Shown here in pieces: positions 1 to 6,520 of a stretch of 64,000 nt of DNA. How positions within the stretch are numbered: the first letter of the stretch is position 1; each line of letters begins with the position of its first letter. The DNA is from Candidatus Borkfalkia ceftriaxoniphila. Lineage in GTDB: Bacteria > Bacillota > Clostridia > Christensenellales > Borkfalkiaceae. The stretch spans positions 1 through 64,000 of the forward strand of contig NZ_SDOZ01000002.1 in NCBI RefSeq assembly GCF_004134775.1, written 5' to 3'. The notes beneath the pieces were generated by a model. That model made no database searches. It was given only the letters and a program-made list of their open reading frames with translations, and was not told where the DNA came from. The position numbers were made by a program, and so were the translations under genes.

Positions 1-88
1 CAAATACCCAACTATCCGGTATCTCGAAGGGTAAATCGTCAGTAATATCTTTGATTTCATTCCCGACCTTCTCATAATGGCGATTATG
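1..88 (-). pseudogene. Fragment of a type I restriction S subunit (hsdS), cut by window edge
   Basis: The minus strand reads EKVGNEIKDITDDLPFEIP then DSWVF up to the window edge. The PFEIPDSW block is the segment that opens a target-recognition domain in many HsdS subunits, the part of type I restriction-modification enzymes that reads the DNA target. Just upstream in the same frame is a stop codon (89-91), and no start codon lies between it and the conserved block. The fragment therefore cannot be expressed from this end on its own. It may be a dead remnant or a silent recognition cassette that recombines with a complete hsdS. Only about 29 codons are visible, so the assignment rests on one short motif. 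Confidence 0.5.
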
Positions 89-123
89 TTATATAATCCA
101 AAACATCTATGCCTGCAAGAAAC

Positions 124-152
124 TTGTTTTTATAGTCAATTTATGATATAAT
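124..152 (+). promoter_or_regulatory. Promoter for the winged-helix gene
   Basis: TTGTTT at 124-129 and TATAAT at 147-152 are separated by 17 bp, and an AGGGAG ribosome site precedes the ATG at 181. Confidence 0.6.
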
Positions 153-180
153 AAAAATCAACAGGGAGAAATTATAACAT

Positions 181-720
181 ATGCGTAAAAAGTCTAAATA
201 CGGATACATAGAGTTTATAGATAAGCGGAAGCTGAAACATGACGGGTGGGACGACGAGATTGAACCGGAAATTCGCAAGCCTACGCCGTTGGAAAGGGAA
301 GAAATTATTCTGAACTATGTCCGCGTCAACAGCGGAAAATCTGTCAAGGTCAGTTTCTTCGCCGAGCAACTCGCGGTATCTGAACGCACGATACAAACAG
401 CGTTAAAAAATCTCGAAAACAAAGGCTTGATTAAGCGAACTCCGCCTCCACCGGGCGAAAGAAAACATCAAGGATATATCTTGACCTTTCTTGGAAAACG
501 GAAAACATTGTACCCGACCGATCTCACATTGAAAAATCTCTACGATCCGGATAATCCTTGCGGTGTCCGCGACTGGCATTGGGACGATTACAAGTTTATT
601 CCCGGAGTTTACACCGAAGACTTTACAAAAGAGATAGCGAGATATCAGTTTCAAGATTTACAGGCGCACAAAAATCGAACGAAACATTATCAAAATCAGA
701 AACAAAAACCGAAAAAGTAG
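181..720 (+). CDS. Winged-helix DNA-binding protein of the mobile element
   Basis: This 179-residue protein has no signal peptide or membrane segment. Residues about 40-95 form a helix-turn-helix with a following wing; the pattern SERTIQTALKNLENKGLI is typical of MarR/GntR-like and replication-initiator winged helices. The C-terminus is lysine-rich, and a Trp-rich stretch lies around residue 130. It lies upstream of the mobilization genes of the element and is closed by a hairpin terminator, so it forms its own transcription unit. A role as element regulator or accessory replication protein is inference; the exact family is not recognised. Confidence 0.7.
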   Translation: MRKKSKYGYIEFIDKRKLKHDGWDDEIEPEIRKPTPLEREEIILNYVRVNSGKSVKVSFFAEQLAVSERTIQTALKNLENKGLIKRTPPPPGERKHQGYILTFLGKRKTLYPTDLTLKNLYDPDNPCGVRDWHWDDYKFIPGVYTEDFTKEIARYQFQDLQAHKNRTKHYQNQKQKPKK

Positions 721-755
721 AAATCAATCGACTGATTGTTTTCTGCTTTTTTGCA
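711..755 (+). terminator. Terminator after the winged-helix gene
   Basis: The stem AGTAGAAA/TTTCTGCT continues inward through TCAATC/GATTG and is followed by a T-run. It overlaps the stop codon of the upstream gene. Confidence 0.6.
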
Positions 756-900
756 TGTTCGGGGCTATCGGACTATTTTTTGTGAAAATTCAGAAAAATT
801 TTTTGCCTGTTTAGACCTGTTTTTGCCGTCCTGAAACTGATTTTGAGTCATTTTTTGAAATTTAAGCCGCATATCCCTGTTTTTCTATGGGTGAAAATTA

Positions 901-941
901 GTATATAAGATGCTGGGAATAAATGTCCCCTACTTTTATAC
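901..941. other. Imperfect inverted repeat, candidate oriT
   Basis: The 721-1066 interval has no long gene. Its main feature is an extended imperfect inverted repeat: GTATATAAG...GGGA on the left and TCCCCTACTTTTATAC on the right, with a 7-nt loop. It lies about 130 bp upstream of the MobC-like and relaxase genes, where MOBP-type elements usually keep their transfer origin. The surrounding DNA is AT-rich. It could instead be a regulatory RNA hairpin for the leader ORF that follows. Confidence 0.4.
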
Positions 942-955
942 GGAGGTGATGCCTA

Positions 956-982
956 TTGATTGTATCAGAGAATTTTGTCTGA
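956..982 (+). CDS. Possible 8-codon leader peptide before the mob genes
   Basis: A strong GGAGGT site (942-947) sits 8 nt before a TTG that opens an 8-codon reading frame (MIVSENFV, stop 980-982). An ATG at 949 opens an alternative 14-codon frame but is too close to the ribosome site. A short translated frame followed by a terminator hairpin (1022-1048) and then the mob genes is the layout of an attenuator. Expression is not proven. Confidence 0.35.
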   Translation: MIVSENFV

Positions 983-1021
983 TTGCGGCATAGTTACAAA
1001 TTAAATATTTCTAACTTTGCG

Positions 1022-1048
1022 GCAGCCCTTTACGGGCTGTCTTTTTCG
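1022..1048 (+). terminator. Attenuator-like terminator before mobC
   Basis: Stem GCAGCCC/GGGCTGT with a TTTAC loop is followed by CTTTTT. It lies between the leader ORF and the ribosome site of the MobC-like gene, so it can stop transcripts before the mob operon. Confidence 0.6.
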
Positions 1049-1066
1049 TTGTTAAAAGGAGGGAAA

Positions 1067-1498
1067 TTGAAACAAAAAGACTTTTACTATTCGACGTTGT
1101 ACATCTATGACAAGGTACTCGCCGATGCGCTTGCCGAAGACTTTGCAAAGAGCGGCGAGCGAAGCAAATCCAAGTATCTTGCCGACCTGATTGCGGCGGG
1201 ACTTGCGGCAAGACAGAGAGCGTCCCCTATTTCTGCCGTAAACGCGGAAGAATTTTCGGACAGGCTGTCCGCACTCGAACAGCAAATTTCCGCCCTGCAG
1301 TCCTCTGTCGCGCTCGATCAGACGGAACAAGCGACGTATCGAATGTTGCTGTGCAACGTTTACTATCTGCTTGACAGTCTTGTGTACGGAGAGGCATTTA
1401 ACGGCGAATGTCTGGAAGCGGGTTTATACGACGTATTGCCGCCGCGTTTGGTTGAACAGTTGAAACGATTGAAGGAGGCTTTCCGCCGTGCCGCCTGA
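1067..1498 (+). CDS. MobC-like relaxosome accessory protein
   Basis: The product has 143 residues from the TTG at 1067. That start follows an AAAAGGAGGG site by three bases, whereas an upstream ATG at 983 would translate through the terminator hairpin. The first 50 residues look like a short beta strand followed by two helices, as in ribbon-helix-helix accessory proteins of mobilizable elements. A heptad-like stretch (about residues 60-85) may dimerise it. The end overlaps the relaxase start by 11 bp, implying coupled translation. It probably binds oriT and helps load the relaxase; this is inferred from position and fold, not from a recognised signature. Confidence 0.55.
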   Translation: MKQKDFYYSTLYIYDKVLADALAEDFAKSGERSKSKYLADLIAAGLAARQRASPISAVNAEEFSDRLSALEQQISALQSSVALDQTEQATYRMLLCNVYYLLDSLVYGEAFNGECLEAGLYDVLPPRLVEQLKRLKEAFRRAA

Positions 1499-2657
1499 CG
1501 TTATTGCACGGGTTCGCTACTATGATGTAAGCGCGCCAAAAAGAGATTTTTACGGCAGTGCGCAGAAGGACGATTATCTTGGCTACATCGACAAGGGCGT
1601 GCAATCTACGAAAGCGATCGACTACCTCGACTATACGGATGACGGCGAGAAGAGTTCGGGAGCGTTCGGAGCGGAAGGATTGTTGACTAAATCCCAAAAG
1701 AAAGAGTTGCGCGAAAAATTGCGTAGAACGCAGAGTTGCATTTGGGATATGGTCGTGAGTTTTGAAGAAAGCTACGGCAAATCCAACCTGACGGACGCTA
1801 CGGCGGCAAGGGCTCTTTTACTGAAAACCTTGCCGAAACTATTCCGCGCGACAGGACTGAATCCCGATAATATGACGTGGTTCGCCGGACTGCACACGAA
1901 TACGGATAACCGCCACATTCACATCTGTTTTTTTGAGAACGAGCCGCAGCGCTTTCATCGTAAAACGAGAACGCTCCGCTATCGGCACGGCAAAATACGG
2001 TCGGAAGCGCTGGATACGTTCAAAGCCGAAATCGTCAAGCATTTTATGCAACCCGCCGAGGGTGTCAGGCGCATGCGCAAGTTGTTGACGGACAAAGCGC
2101 AAGCCGTCATTTCACAACCCTATACGGCATATTCTTTTACGCTTAAAAGGCTTGTAAAATCGCTTTACGGGAAAATCCCCTACGAAGGTAAAATCGGCTA
2201 CGAGAGCGAAAATATGCGCCATTGCCGCGAGACCGTAGATGCGATCACAAGTTGCATTTTGAAAAACGGGCGGGGCAAAATTGCGTATGAAAAGCTGACC
2301 GCCGAACTTGCTGCGCGCGACGGTGAAATTCTGCGGCTGTGCGAGCGCAACAAAATCCGCAACCCCGACCGCTATCTCTATGCGGAAAAATTTCAGCGCG
2401 ACCTGTATCGTCGCATGGGCAATATCGTCATCAAAGAGATACTCAAAAAGCGCCGCAACGAACTGCTGAAAGCGTGCGAACTCCGCCACGCCAAAGCGCG
2501 GCAGAAAGTATATCGGGAAAGTCTGACGGACTGTATTCTGACTTCGATGGAAATTGCCGCAAGAGCGGACGCGGAAGCTGCGGAATGCTTTCGGGAGTTT
2601 CGGGAAAAACTCGAACTTGCCGAAACCGAACGGCAGCTGGAACAAATGGAACTGTAG
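1488..2657 (+). CDS. MobL/MobP-type relaxase
   Basis: This 389-residue protein is predicted to nick oriT and stay covalently bound to the transferred strand. The metal-binding HUH motif is visible as NRHIHICFFENEP near residue 145. Upstream, YYDVSAP with tyrosines near residues 7-9 and YLGYIDKG near residues 25-32 lie where relaxases keep the catalytic tyrosine. The C-terminal half is basic and helical, without a helicase domain. Translation starts at GTG 1488 behind a GAAGGAGG site inside mobC. No type IV secretion or coupling genes are in view, so the element is best called mobilizable rather than self-transmissible. Confidence 0.75.
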   Translation: MPPDVIARVRYYDVSAPKRDFYGSAQKDDYLGYIDKGVQSTKAIDYLDYTDDGEKSSGAFGAEGLLTKSQKKELREKLRRTQSCIWDMVVSFEESYGKSNLTDATAARALLLKTLPKLFRATGLNPDNMTWFAGLHTNTDNRHIHICFFENEPQRFHRKTRTLRYRHGKIRSEALDTFKAEIVKHFMQPAEGVRRMRKLLTDKAQAVISQPYTAYSFTLKRLVKSLYGKIPYEGKIGYESENMRHCRETVDAITSCILKNGRGKIAYEKLTAELAARDGEILRLCERNKIRNPDRYLYAEKFQRDLYRRMGNIVIKEILKKRRNELLKACELRHAKARQKVYRESLTDCILTSMEIAARADAEAAECFREFREKLELAETERQLEQMEL

Positions 2658-2677
2658 GTTTTTTAGAAACAGGATAA

Positions 2678-2712
2678 GGAAAGTAACTGACTTTCAGTTT
2701 CTTTCCGCTTTT
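2678..2712 (+). terminator. Hairpin after the relaxase gene
   Basis: Stem GGAAAG-AACTGA/TCAGTT-CTTTCC has one T-T mismatch and a CTT loop, followed by GCTTTTC. The T-run is weak, so termination may be partial. Confidence 0.5.
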
Positions 2713-2772
2713 CGCAACGGGGATACCCCGTTCGAATTCAACACAAATAACAAAAAAAGGAGGATTTTATCT

Positions 2773-3023
2773 GTGGAGCACAAAAATACATTCAGTACTA
2801 TATCAAAAAGTTTTCGGCTTGAATTGGAAGCCGACTCGATTGTTCAGGAACTCTTGATGAAAGAAAATGCGCTAATACGCATTAAACGGGATTGGAAGCC
2901 GACTCGATTGTTCAGGAACTCTTGATGAAAGAAAATGCGCTAATACGCATTAAACGGGAAATGTCGGAACTTGAAGACAAACTTATATCAATACGCGCGG
3001 AAATCAAAGCGCTTACCGAATAA
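2773..3023 (+). pseudogene. Small coiled-coil gene broken by a 68-bp tandem duplication
   Basis: A GTG at 2773 behind AAAAAAGGAGG opens a frame that now stops at 2923-2925 (50 residues). If one copy of the 68-bp repeat is removed, the frame continues to a TAA at 3021-3023. That gives a 60-residue, charged, helical protein ending in LEDKLISIRAEIKALTE. Because 68 is not a multiple of three, the duplication shifts the frame. A restart at the ATG of the second copy could still make the last 32 residues. Function unknown; such small helical ORFs are common between relaxase and xis/int in these elements. Confidence 0.65.
2823..2958 (+). repeat. Perfect 68-bp tandem direct duplication
   Basis: Positions 2823-2890 and 2891-2958 are identical. 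The unit starts ATTGGAAGCC and ends TTAAACGGG. Complete identity suggests a recent event, or an assembly error. Confidence 0.9.
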
Positions 3024-3118
3024 GCCATTTACGGCGGCTATTGCCGCTTATTTTGAACATTGACAACTGAATATTCATAAAAAATTCGCGAGCCGCACGA
3101 GCTTGCATAAGGAGTAAA

Positions 3119-3388
3119 ATGATTTATAAAAATTACAACAAGGAAACCGAAACGACTTTGAACCGCGAGCAACTGATCGCCGACGAGGTCTTGCGGCTTA
3201 CCCGCAAATACGGCAAAAGTTTTCTCGATTGCGAAAATCTTATCGAACTTACGGGCTTGGGTCGGGACAACGTGCGTGCTCTCATGCACAGCAAGGCGTT
3301 CCCCGTGACCAAAGTCGGCAACCGTCAGGTAGTCAGCATTCTGGCGTTCGTGGCGTGGCAGGTAGGCAGTCTGTCGGAGGTAGTCTGA
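3119..3388 (+). CDS. Xis-like small DNA-binding protein
   Basis: This 89-residue protein lies immediately before the integrase and overlaps its start by one base (ATGA-type junction). Residues about 30-75 (ENLIELTGLGRDNVRALM, then FPVTKVGNRQVV) resemble the MerR-like winged helix of excisionases and excisionase-like DNA-binding domains. An AAGGAG site precedes the ATG. By position and fold it probably bends att-site DNA and biases the integrase toward excision. Xis proteins are very diverse, so the call leans on context. Confidence 0.65.
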   Translation: MIYKNYNKETETTLNREQLIADEVLRLTRKYGKSFLDCENLIELTGLGRDNVRALMHSKAFPVTKVGNRQVVSILAFVAWQVGSLSEVV

Positions 3389-4602
3389 TGGCAAAGAAAC
3401 CCACACGCAGAGGCAATAACGAAGGCTGTATCAGTAAGCGCAAAGACGGCAATTGGGTGGGCGTGGTCACGCTCGGCACCGACGAAAACGGCAAACGCAT
3501 CCGCAAGAGCGTTTACGGAAAAACCAAATCGGAAGTGACGATGAAAATGCTTGCCGTCAAAGCAGACAATCCCACAATCGGGTGCAGCGCGATCAAGAAC
3601 GAGACCTTTCGGACGTTGATGCAGGAATGGCTGATGACGTTCAAACGCCCGTCCGTTTCGCCCCGAACGTTCGAGCGGTGTTTGAGCACCGCGAGAAATA
3701 CGTTATACCCTGTGTTCGGCGAGATGAAAATCGACGAGATCACCGCCCCTATGCTGCAACGTCTGTTCAACAAGATGATATCGGACGGGTATGCATTGGC
3801 GACCGTCAAGAAATCGAAGTTTTTGCTCGGACAGTTTTTCGAATATTGCGTGGACAACGACTTCCTCAAAAGCAATCCCGTGGCAAAGACCAGACTTGCA
3901 TCGCGCGAACGCAAGGTGCAGACGACGGAAGAATACAAGGCGATTCCACCCGAACTGCGCAAAGACTTTGTGAAGGCTTTGGACACAAGTCCGATTCTGA
4001 AACCGATATGCTATACGTCGCTCTTTGCGGGGTTGCGCATCGGAGAGGTGCTTGCGCTCCGCTGGCGCGACGTGGATTTTACCGACAAGACGATTTGGGT
4101 GGACAACGCTGTAACCGTTATCCCGCACTACGACGATGCGTGGCGCGTTTCCGACTACGAAACGGTGATTTCGGACACCAAGACGGCGGCAAGCGTGCGC
4201 AGCGTACCCATGCCCCAAATACTTGTAGAATGCTTGAAAGAACACCGCAACCGACGGCGGAAAATGGAATACGAAACGGGTATCTCCTTTACGGACGACG
4301 ATGATTTTGTGTTCAGCACCGAAGAAGGCGACTTGCGCACTTACTACGGCACGCGCGCGATGTTCGATAAATTGATGCGCAAGACGGGGTTTGCGGAATA
4401 CGGCTTTCATTTTCACACACTGCGGCACACCTATTCGAGTATGCTGTTCGAGAGCGGAGAGAATCCGAAAGTCATTCAGCAACTGCTCGGCCACAAAGAC
4501 GTAACGACGACCATCCGCACCTACAACAGCGTGGACAGAAGTTATTTCAAACAGGCGACAAAGAAAATCGACGCCATGTTCGGCGGAGATATGGAGATGT
4601 AA
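3388..4602 (+). CDS. int: Tyrosine recombinase (integrase) of the element
   Basis: The 404-residue protein carries out site-specific integration and excision. The N-terminal 60 residues form an arm-binding AP2/DUF3596-like module (NWVGVVTLGTDENGKRIRKS). The SAM-like core-binding domain spans about 65-180 and the catalytic domain about 195-395. Catalytic residues are visible: Arg in GLRIGEV, His-x-x-Arg in HTLRH, His in LGHKD, and the nucleophile Tyr in IRTYNSV. The start is ATG 3388, overlapping the xis stop; an upstream in-frame start at 3229 lies inside xis and is rejected. A strong terminator follows. It points toward tRNA-Thr, its likely target. Confidence 0.93.
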   Translation: MAKKPTRRGNNEGCISKRKDGNWVGVVTLGTDENGKRIRKSVYGKTKSEVTMKMLAVKADNPTIGCSAIKNETFRTLMQEWLMTFKRPSVSPRTFERCLSTARNTLYPVFGEMKIDEITAPMLQRLFNKMISDGYALATVKKSKFLLGQFFEYCVDNDFLKSNPVAKTRLASRERKVQTTEEYKAIPPELRKDFVKALDTSPILKPICYTSLFAGLRIGEVLALRWRDVDFTDKTIWVDNAVTVIPHYDDAWRVSDYETVISDTKTAASVRSVPMPQILVECLKEHRNRRRKMEYETGISFTDDDDFVFSTEEGDLRTYYGTRAMFDKLMRKTGFAEYGFHFHTLRHTYSSMLFESGENPKVIQQLLGHKDVTTTIRTYNSVDRSYFKQATKKIDAMFGGDMEM

Positions 4603-4667
4603 CAAAGCAAAAAAGTTATACCTGAAATTATAATACTTTTAGGCACAACTTTTCCAAAGAATATCAC

Positions 4668-4700
4668 GGCGGCTGCCATACGGCAGCCGCCTTACTTTTT
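4668..4700 (+). terminator. Terminator after the integrase gene
   Basis: A perfect 10-bp stem GGCGGCTGCC/GGCAGCCGCC with an ATAC loop is followed by TTACTTTTT. Confidence 0.85.
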
Positions 4701-4831
4701 ATCACTTAAAAAATCAAATTATCTTTTTGGGGAGCATTTTGAATGAACATAATATAATAGACGGGCAGATAAATTATTTTATCTTTTTGAGAAACGATGC
4801 GTTCGTTTGATAAAACATATCCGCCTTTTTC

Positions 4832-4908
4832 ACACTTTTCAAGTATTTATACGTGCCTAAATTTACACTTTTCAAATATAATTGCGCACATAAAATCACA
4901 CTTTTCAA
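4832..4908 (+). repeat. Three 11-bp direct repeats at exact 33-bp spacing
   Basis: ACACTTTTCAA occurs at 4832-4842, 4865-4875 and 4898-4908. The 33-bp period equals about three helical turns, so a protein could bind all three on one face. They lie in the gene-free 4603-5294 interval between int and tRNA-Thr, so arm-type integrase or Xis sites are the simplest reading. Confidence 0.75.
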
Positions 4909-5050
4909 AATTTTGTCGAAAAAGCATAACTTCGTAAGATTTTAACTTTCTTTCAAGGCTTATGCGAAGCAACACTTTGAACATTTGGATAGGAAGTTCG
5001 AAAAATGCAACCGATTTTTTGTAAAGAGTTAACTAAAATGGCGCAACTGA

Positions 5051-5196
5051 TTTACTACCATTTTACTACCATTGGGGCAGAAACAGGCAGTTTTCGGGCG
5101 ATTCGGGCAGTTTTTTCGGAAGGAACATTTTTTCACGAATGAGACGAAAAATTCGTCTGCAAATTTACCACCATTTTGCAAATTTTTACTACCATT
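5051..5196 (+). repeat. Two pairs of TTTACTACCATT repeats
   Basis: Copies are at 5051-5062, 5062-5073 (overlapping by one base), 5164-5175 (one mismatch, TTTACCACCATT) and 5185-5196. The pairs are spaced 11 and 21 bp, about one and two helical turns. They lie on the tRNA side of the element end and are candidate recombinase-binding sites. Between the pairs, GGGCAGTTTT-type motifs also recur. Confidence 0.7.
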
Positions 5197-5256
5197 TAAT
5201 TTTAGGGCTTTTTTGCGTCTGCATAAATATTCTTAAAAATGAATAAAACAATAGAA

Positions 5257-5290
5257 AAAAATACACAAATCGCAACGATTTGTGTATTTT
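5257..5290 (-). terminator. Terminator of tRNA-Thr
   Basis: Stem ATACACAAATCG/CGATTTGTGTAT with a CAA loop, flanked by A- and T-runs, so it can work in both directions. It lies just past the CCA end of the tRNA gene. Confidence 0.85.
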
Positions 5291-5294
5291 TATG

Positions 5295-5370
5295 TGGAGC
5301 TGTTAGCGGGATTTGAACCCGCGACCTCGTCCTTACCAAGGACGTGCTCTACCTACTGAGCCATAACAGC
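5295..5370 (-). tRNA. tRNA-Thr (anticodon GGT), CCA encoded
   Basis: Read on the minus strand, the acceptor GCTGTTA pairs with TAACAGC, the D arm is GCTC/GAGC, the anticodon arm is CGTCC-TTGGTAA-GGACG (anticodon GGT), and the T arm is GCGGG-TTCAAAT-CCCGC. The CCA tail is encoded at 5295-5297. It is the complete copy; two partial copies of its 5' half lie upstream. Its 3' end faces the integrase gene. Confidence 0.95.
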
Positions 5371-5572
5371 AAATGAAGTTTTTCGCCGATTTTTACAGGG
5401 TTTTCGGCATCCCGATTTTATGGCTTGCGCATTTTACCAAGGACGTGCTCTACCTACTGAGCCATAACAGCAAATGAAGTTTTTCGCCGATTTTTACAGG
5501 GTTTTCGGCATCCCGATTTTATGGCTTGCGCGTTTTACCAAGGACGTGCTCTACCTGCTGAGCCATAACAGC
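5333..5572 (-). repeat. 101-bp tandem repeat carrying the 5' half of tRNA-Thr
   Basis: Units start at 5333, 5434 and 5535 (the third is only 38 bp). Each begins with the same 38 bp: the tRNA-Thr 5' end through the last anticodon-loop base. In the first two units a 63-bp spacer follows. Unit 1 and unit 2 differ at one base near the spacer end. The third tRNA half has one change in the D loop. The break at the anticodon loop is a usual crossover position for tRNA-targeting tyrosine recombinases. None of the partial copies can fold into a full tRNA. Confidence 0.9.
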
Positions 5573-5602
5573 GAAATTGCCGTACAAAAAACTTGCTTAG
5601 AT

Positions 5603-5631
5603 ATTATAAGTCATAATGCAAATTTTGTCAA
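5603..5631 (-). promoter_or_regulatory. Consensus promoter reading into the tRNA-half array
   Basis: On the minus strand TTGACA (5626-5631) and TATAAT (5603-5608) are separated by exactly 17 bp. The start would be near 5596, so the transcript covers both partial tRNA halves and then the complete tRNA-Thr. No equally good promoter is seen inside the 63-bp spacers. Confidence 0.85.
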
Positions 5632-5664
5632 ATGTTTTTCGGATTTTATTTCAAACAAATTCCG

Positions 5665-6495
5665 TCAGCAAAACAGCAATTTCAAAGTATCGCTCAGCGA
5701 GCCGCAGAGGGAAATCGTGCGGTCGGTAATTTCGGGGATAGCGTCGCAGTCGTCGAGATTGGCACGGATAAGGTGCGCGCGGCGATTTTGACAGACAAAC
5801 CGTTCGAAAGGAAATCGGATGATCGCCGGCGTATTGAAACCGACGCCCAATTCCAAAAGCACGGTCTTGCCTTGCCGTGCCTTATTGACAAACGCGTCAT
5901 AGCGCGAAGCCGTCTCGTACCATGCATCATCCTGCACGAAACGGGCGTCCTTACGGATATGCACTTCCATATCTGCGCCGCAGACGGGACAAACGGGCAC
6001 GAGCGATGCGGGAATGCGGCAATCTTTTTGACTGCGTACCATTTCCCGCACGGCCGCCTCGTTGTCGTATAAAGAGGAATGACATCCATTTGCGCACTGG
6101 AATTTTCCGTAATCCCCTTGCACTGCGAAAATTTTCTCTGTTTGAAAGCCCGCTTTATAGAACTGATGATCGACGTTCGTCGTAATCACAAAATAATTTT
6201 TATTTTCAAGAAAGGAAAAAAGATCGCGGTACAGCGGGAGCGCGGGAGGAAGATAACGATTGACGAAAATATGTTTCGACCAATACGCCCACTTTTCCTC
6301 CTGCGCGGAAAACGGATAAAAACCCGCCGAGTACATATCCGTCATTCGATAGCGCTCGATAAAGTCTGAAAAAAATTTTTTAAAGCGAGCGCCCGAGTAA
6401 GTCAGGCCCGCGGCGGCGGAAAGACCGCTGCCGCCTCCGACAAGGATATATTCCGCGCCCTTCAAAACGGTTTTCGCCCGCTCAAAATCGTTCAA
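5665..6495 (-). CDS. SirTM-like class M sirtuin (putative protein ADP-ribosyltransferase)
   Basis: The 276-residue protein has the sirtuin Rossmann motif GGGSGLSAAAGL (about residues 20-31), the TTNVDHQFYKAGF block, and a CANGC...CPVC zinc-ribbon pattern. At the usual catalytic histidine position it has Gln (VQGDYG). That substitution and the VDHQF block mark class M sirtuins, which transfer ADP-ribose to proteins such as lipoylated GcvH-L rather than deacetylate. Classical SirTM operons include a macrodomain hydrolase, GcvH-L and LplA2; none is adjacent here. The start is TTG 6495 behind GGAGG. Family assignment is good; substrate unknown. Confidence 0.75.
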   Translation of the reverse strand: MNDFERAKTVLKGAEYILVGGGSGLSAAAGLTYSGARFKKFFSDFIERYRMTDMYSAGFYPFSAQEEKWAYWSKHIFVNRYLPPALPLYRDLFSFLENKNYFVITTNVDHQFYKAGFQTEKIFAVQGDYGKFQCANGCHSSLYDNEAAVREMVRSQKDCRIPASLVPVCPVCGADMEVHIRKDARFVQDDAWYETASRYDAFVNKARQGKTVLLELGVGFNTPAIIRFPFERFVCQNRRAHLIRANLDDCDAIPEITDRTISLCGSLSDTLKLLFC

Positions 6496-6520
6496 TTTTT
6501 CTTTCCTCCTTCAATACAAA

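Noticed and set aside
983-1066. Longer start for the MobC-like protein
   Set aside because: It would translate through the terminator hairpin and lacks a ribosome site, while TTG 1067 has a strong one.
3229-3387. N-terminal extension of the integrase
   Set aside because: It overlaps the Xis-like gene in another frame; the ATG at 3388 matches the family start and the coupled ATGA junction.
1-5300. Prophage or full conjugative element
   Set aside because: No capsid, tail, lysis or type IV secretion genes are visible; a relaxase, MobC-like protein, Xis and Int fit a mobilizable element only.
5333-5572. Spaced identical repeats looking like a small CRISPR array
   Set aside because: The 38-bp repeat is the tRNA-Thr 5' half and the two spacers are the same sequence, so this is a tandem duplication; no cas genes are present.
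5474-5791. 105-codon plus-strand ORF across the tRNA repeats
   Set aside because: It reads antisense through tRNA halves, a promoter and the end of the sirtuin gene, and has no ribosome site.
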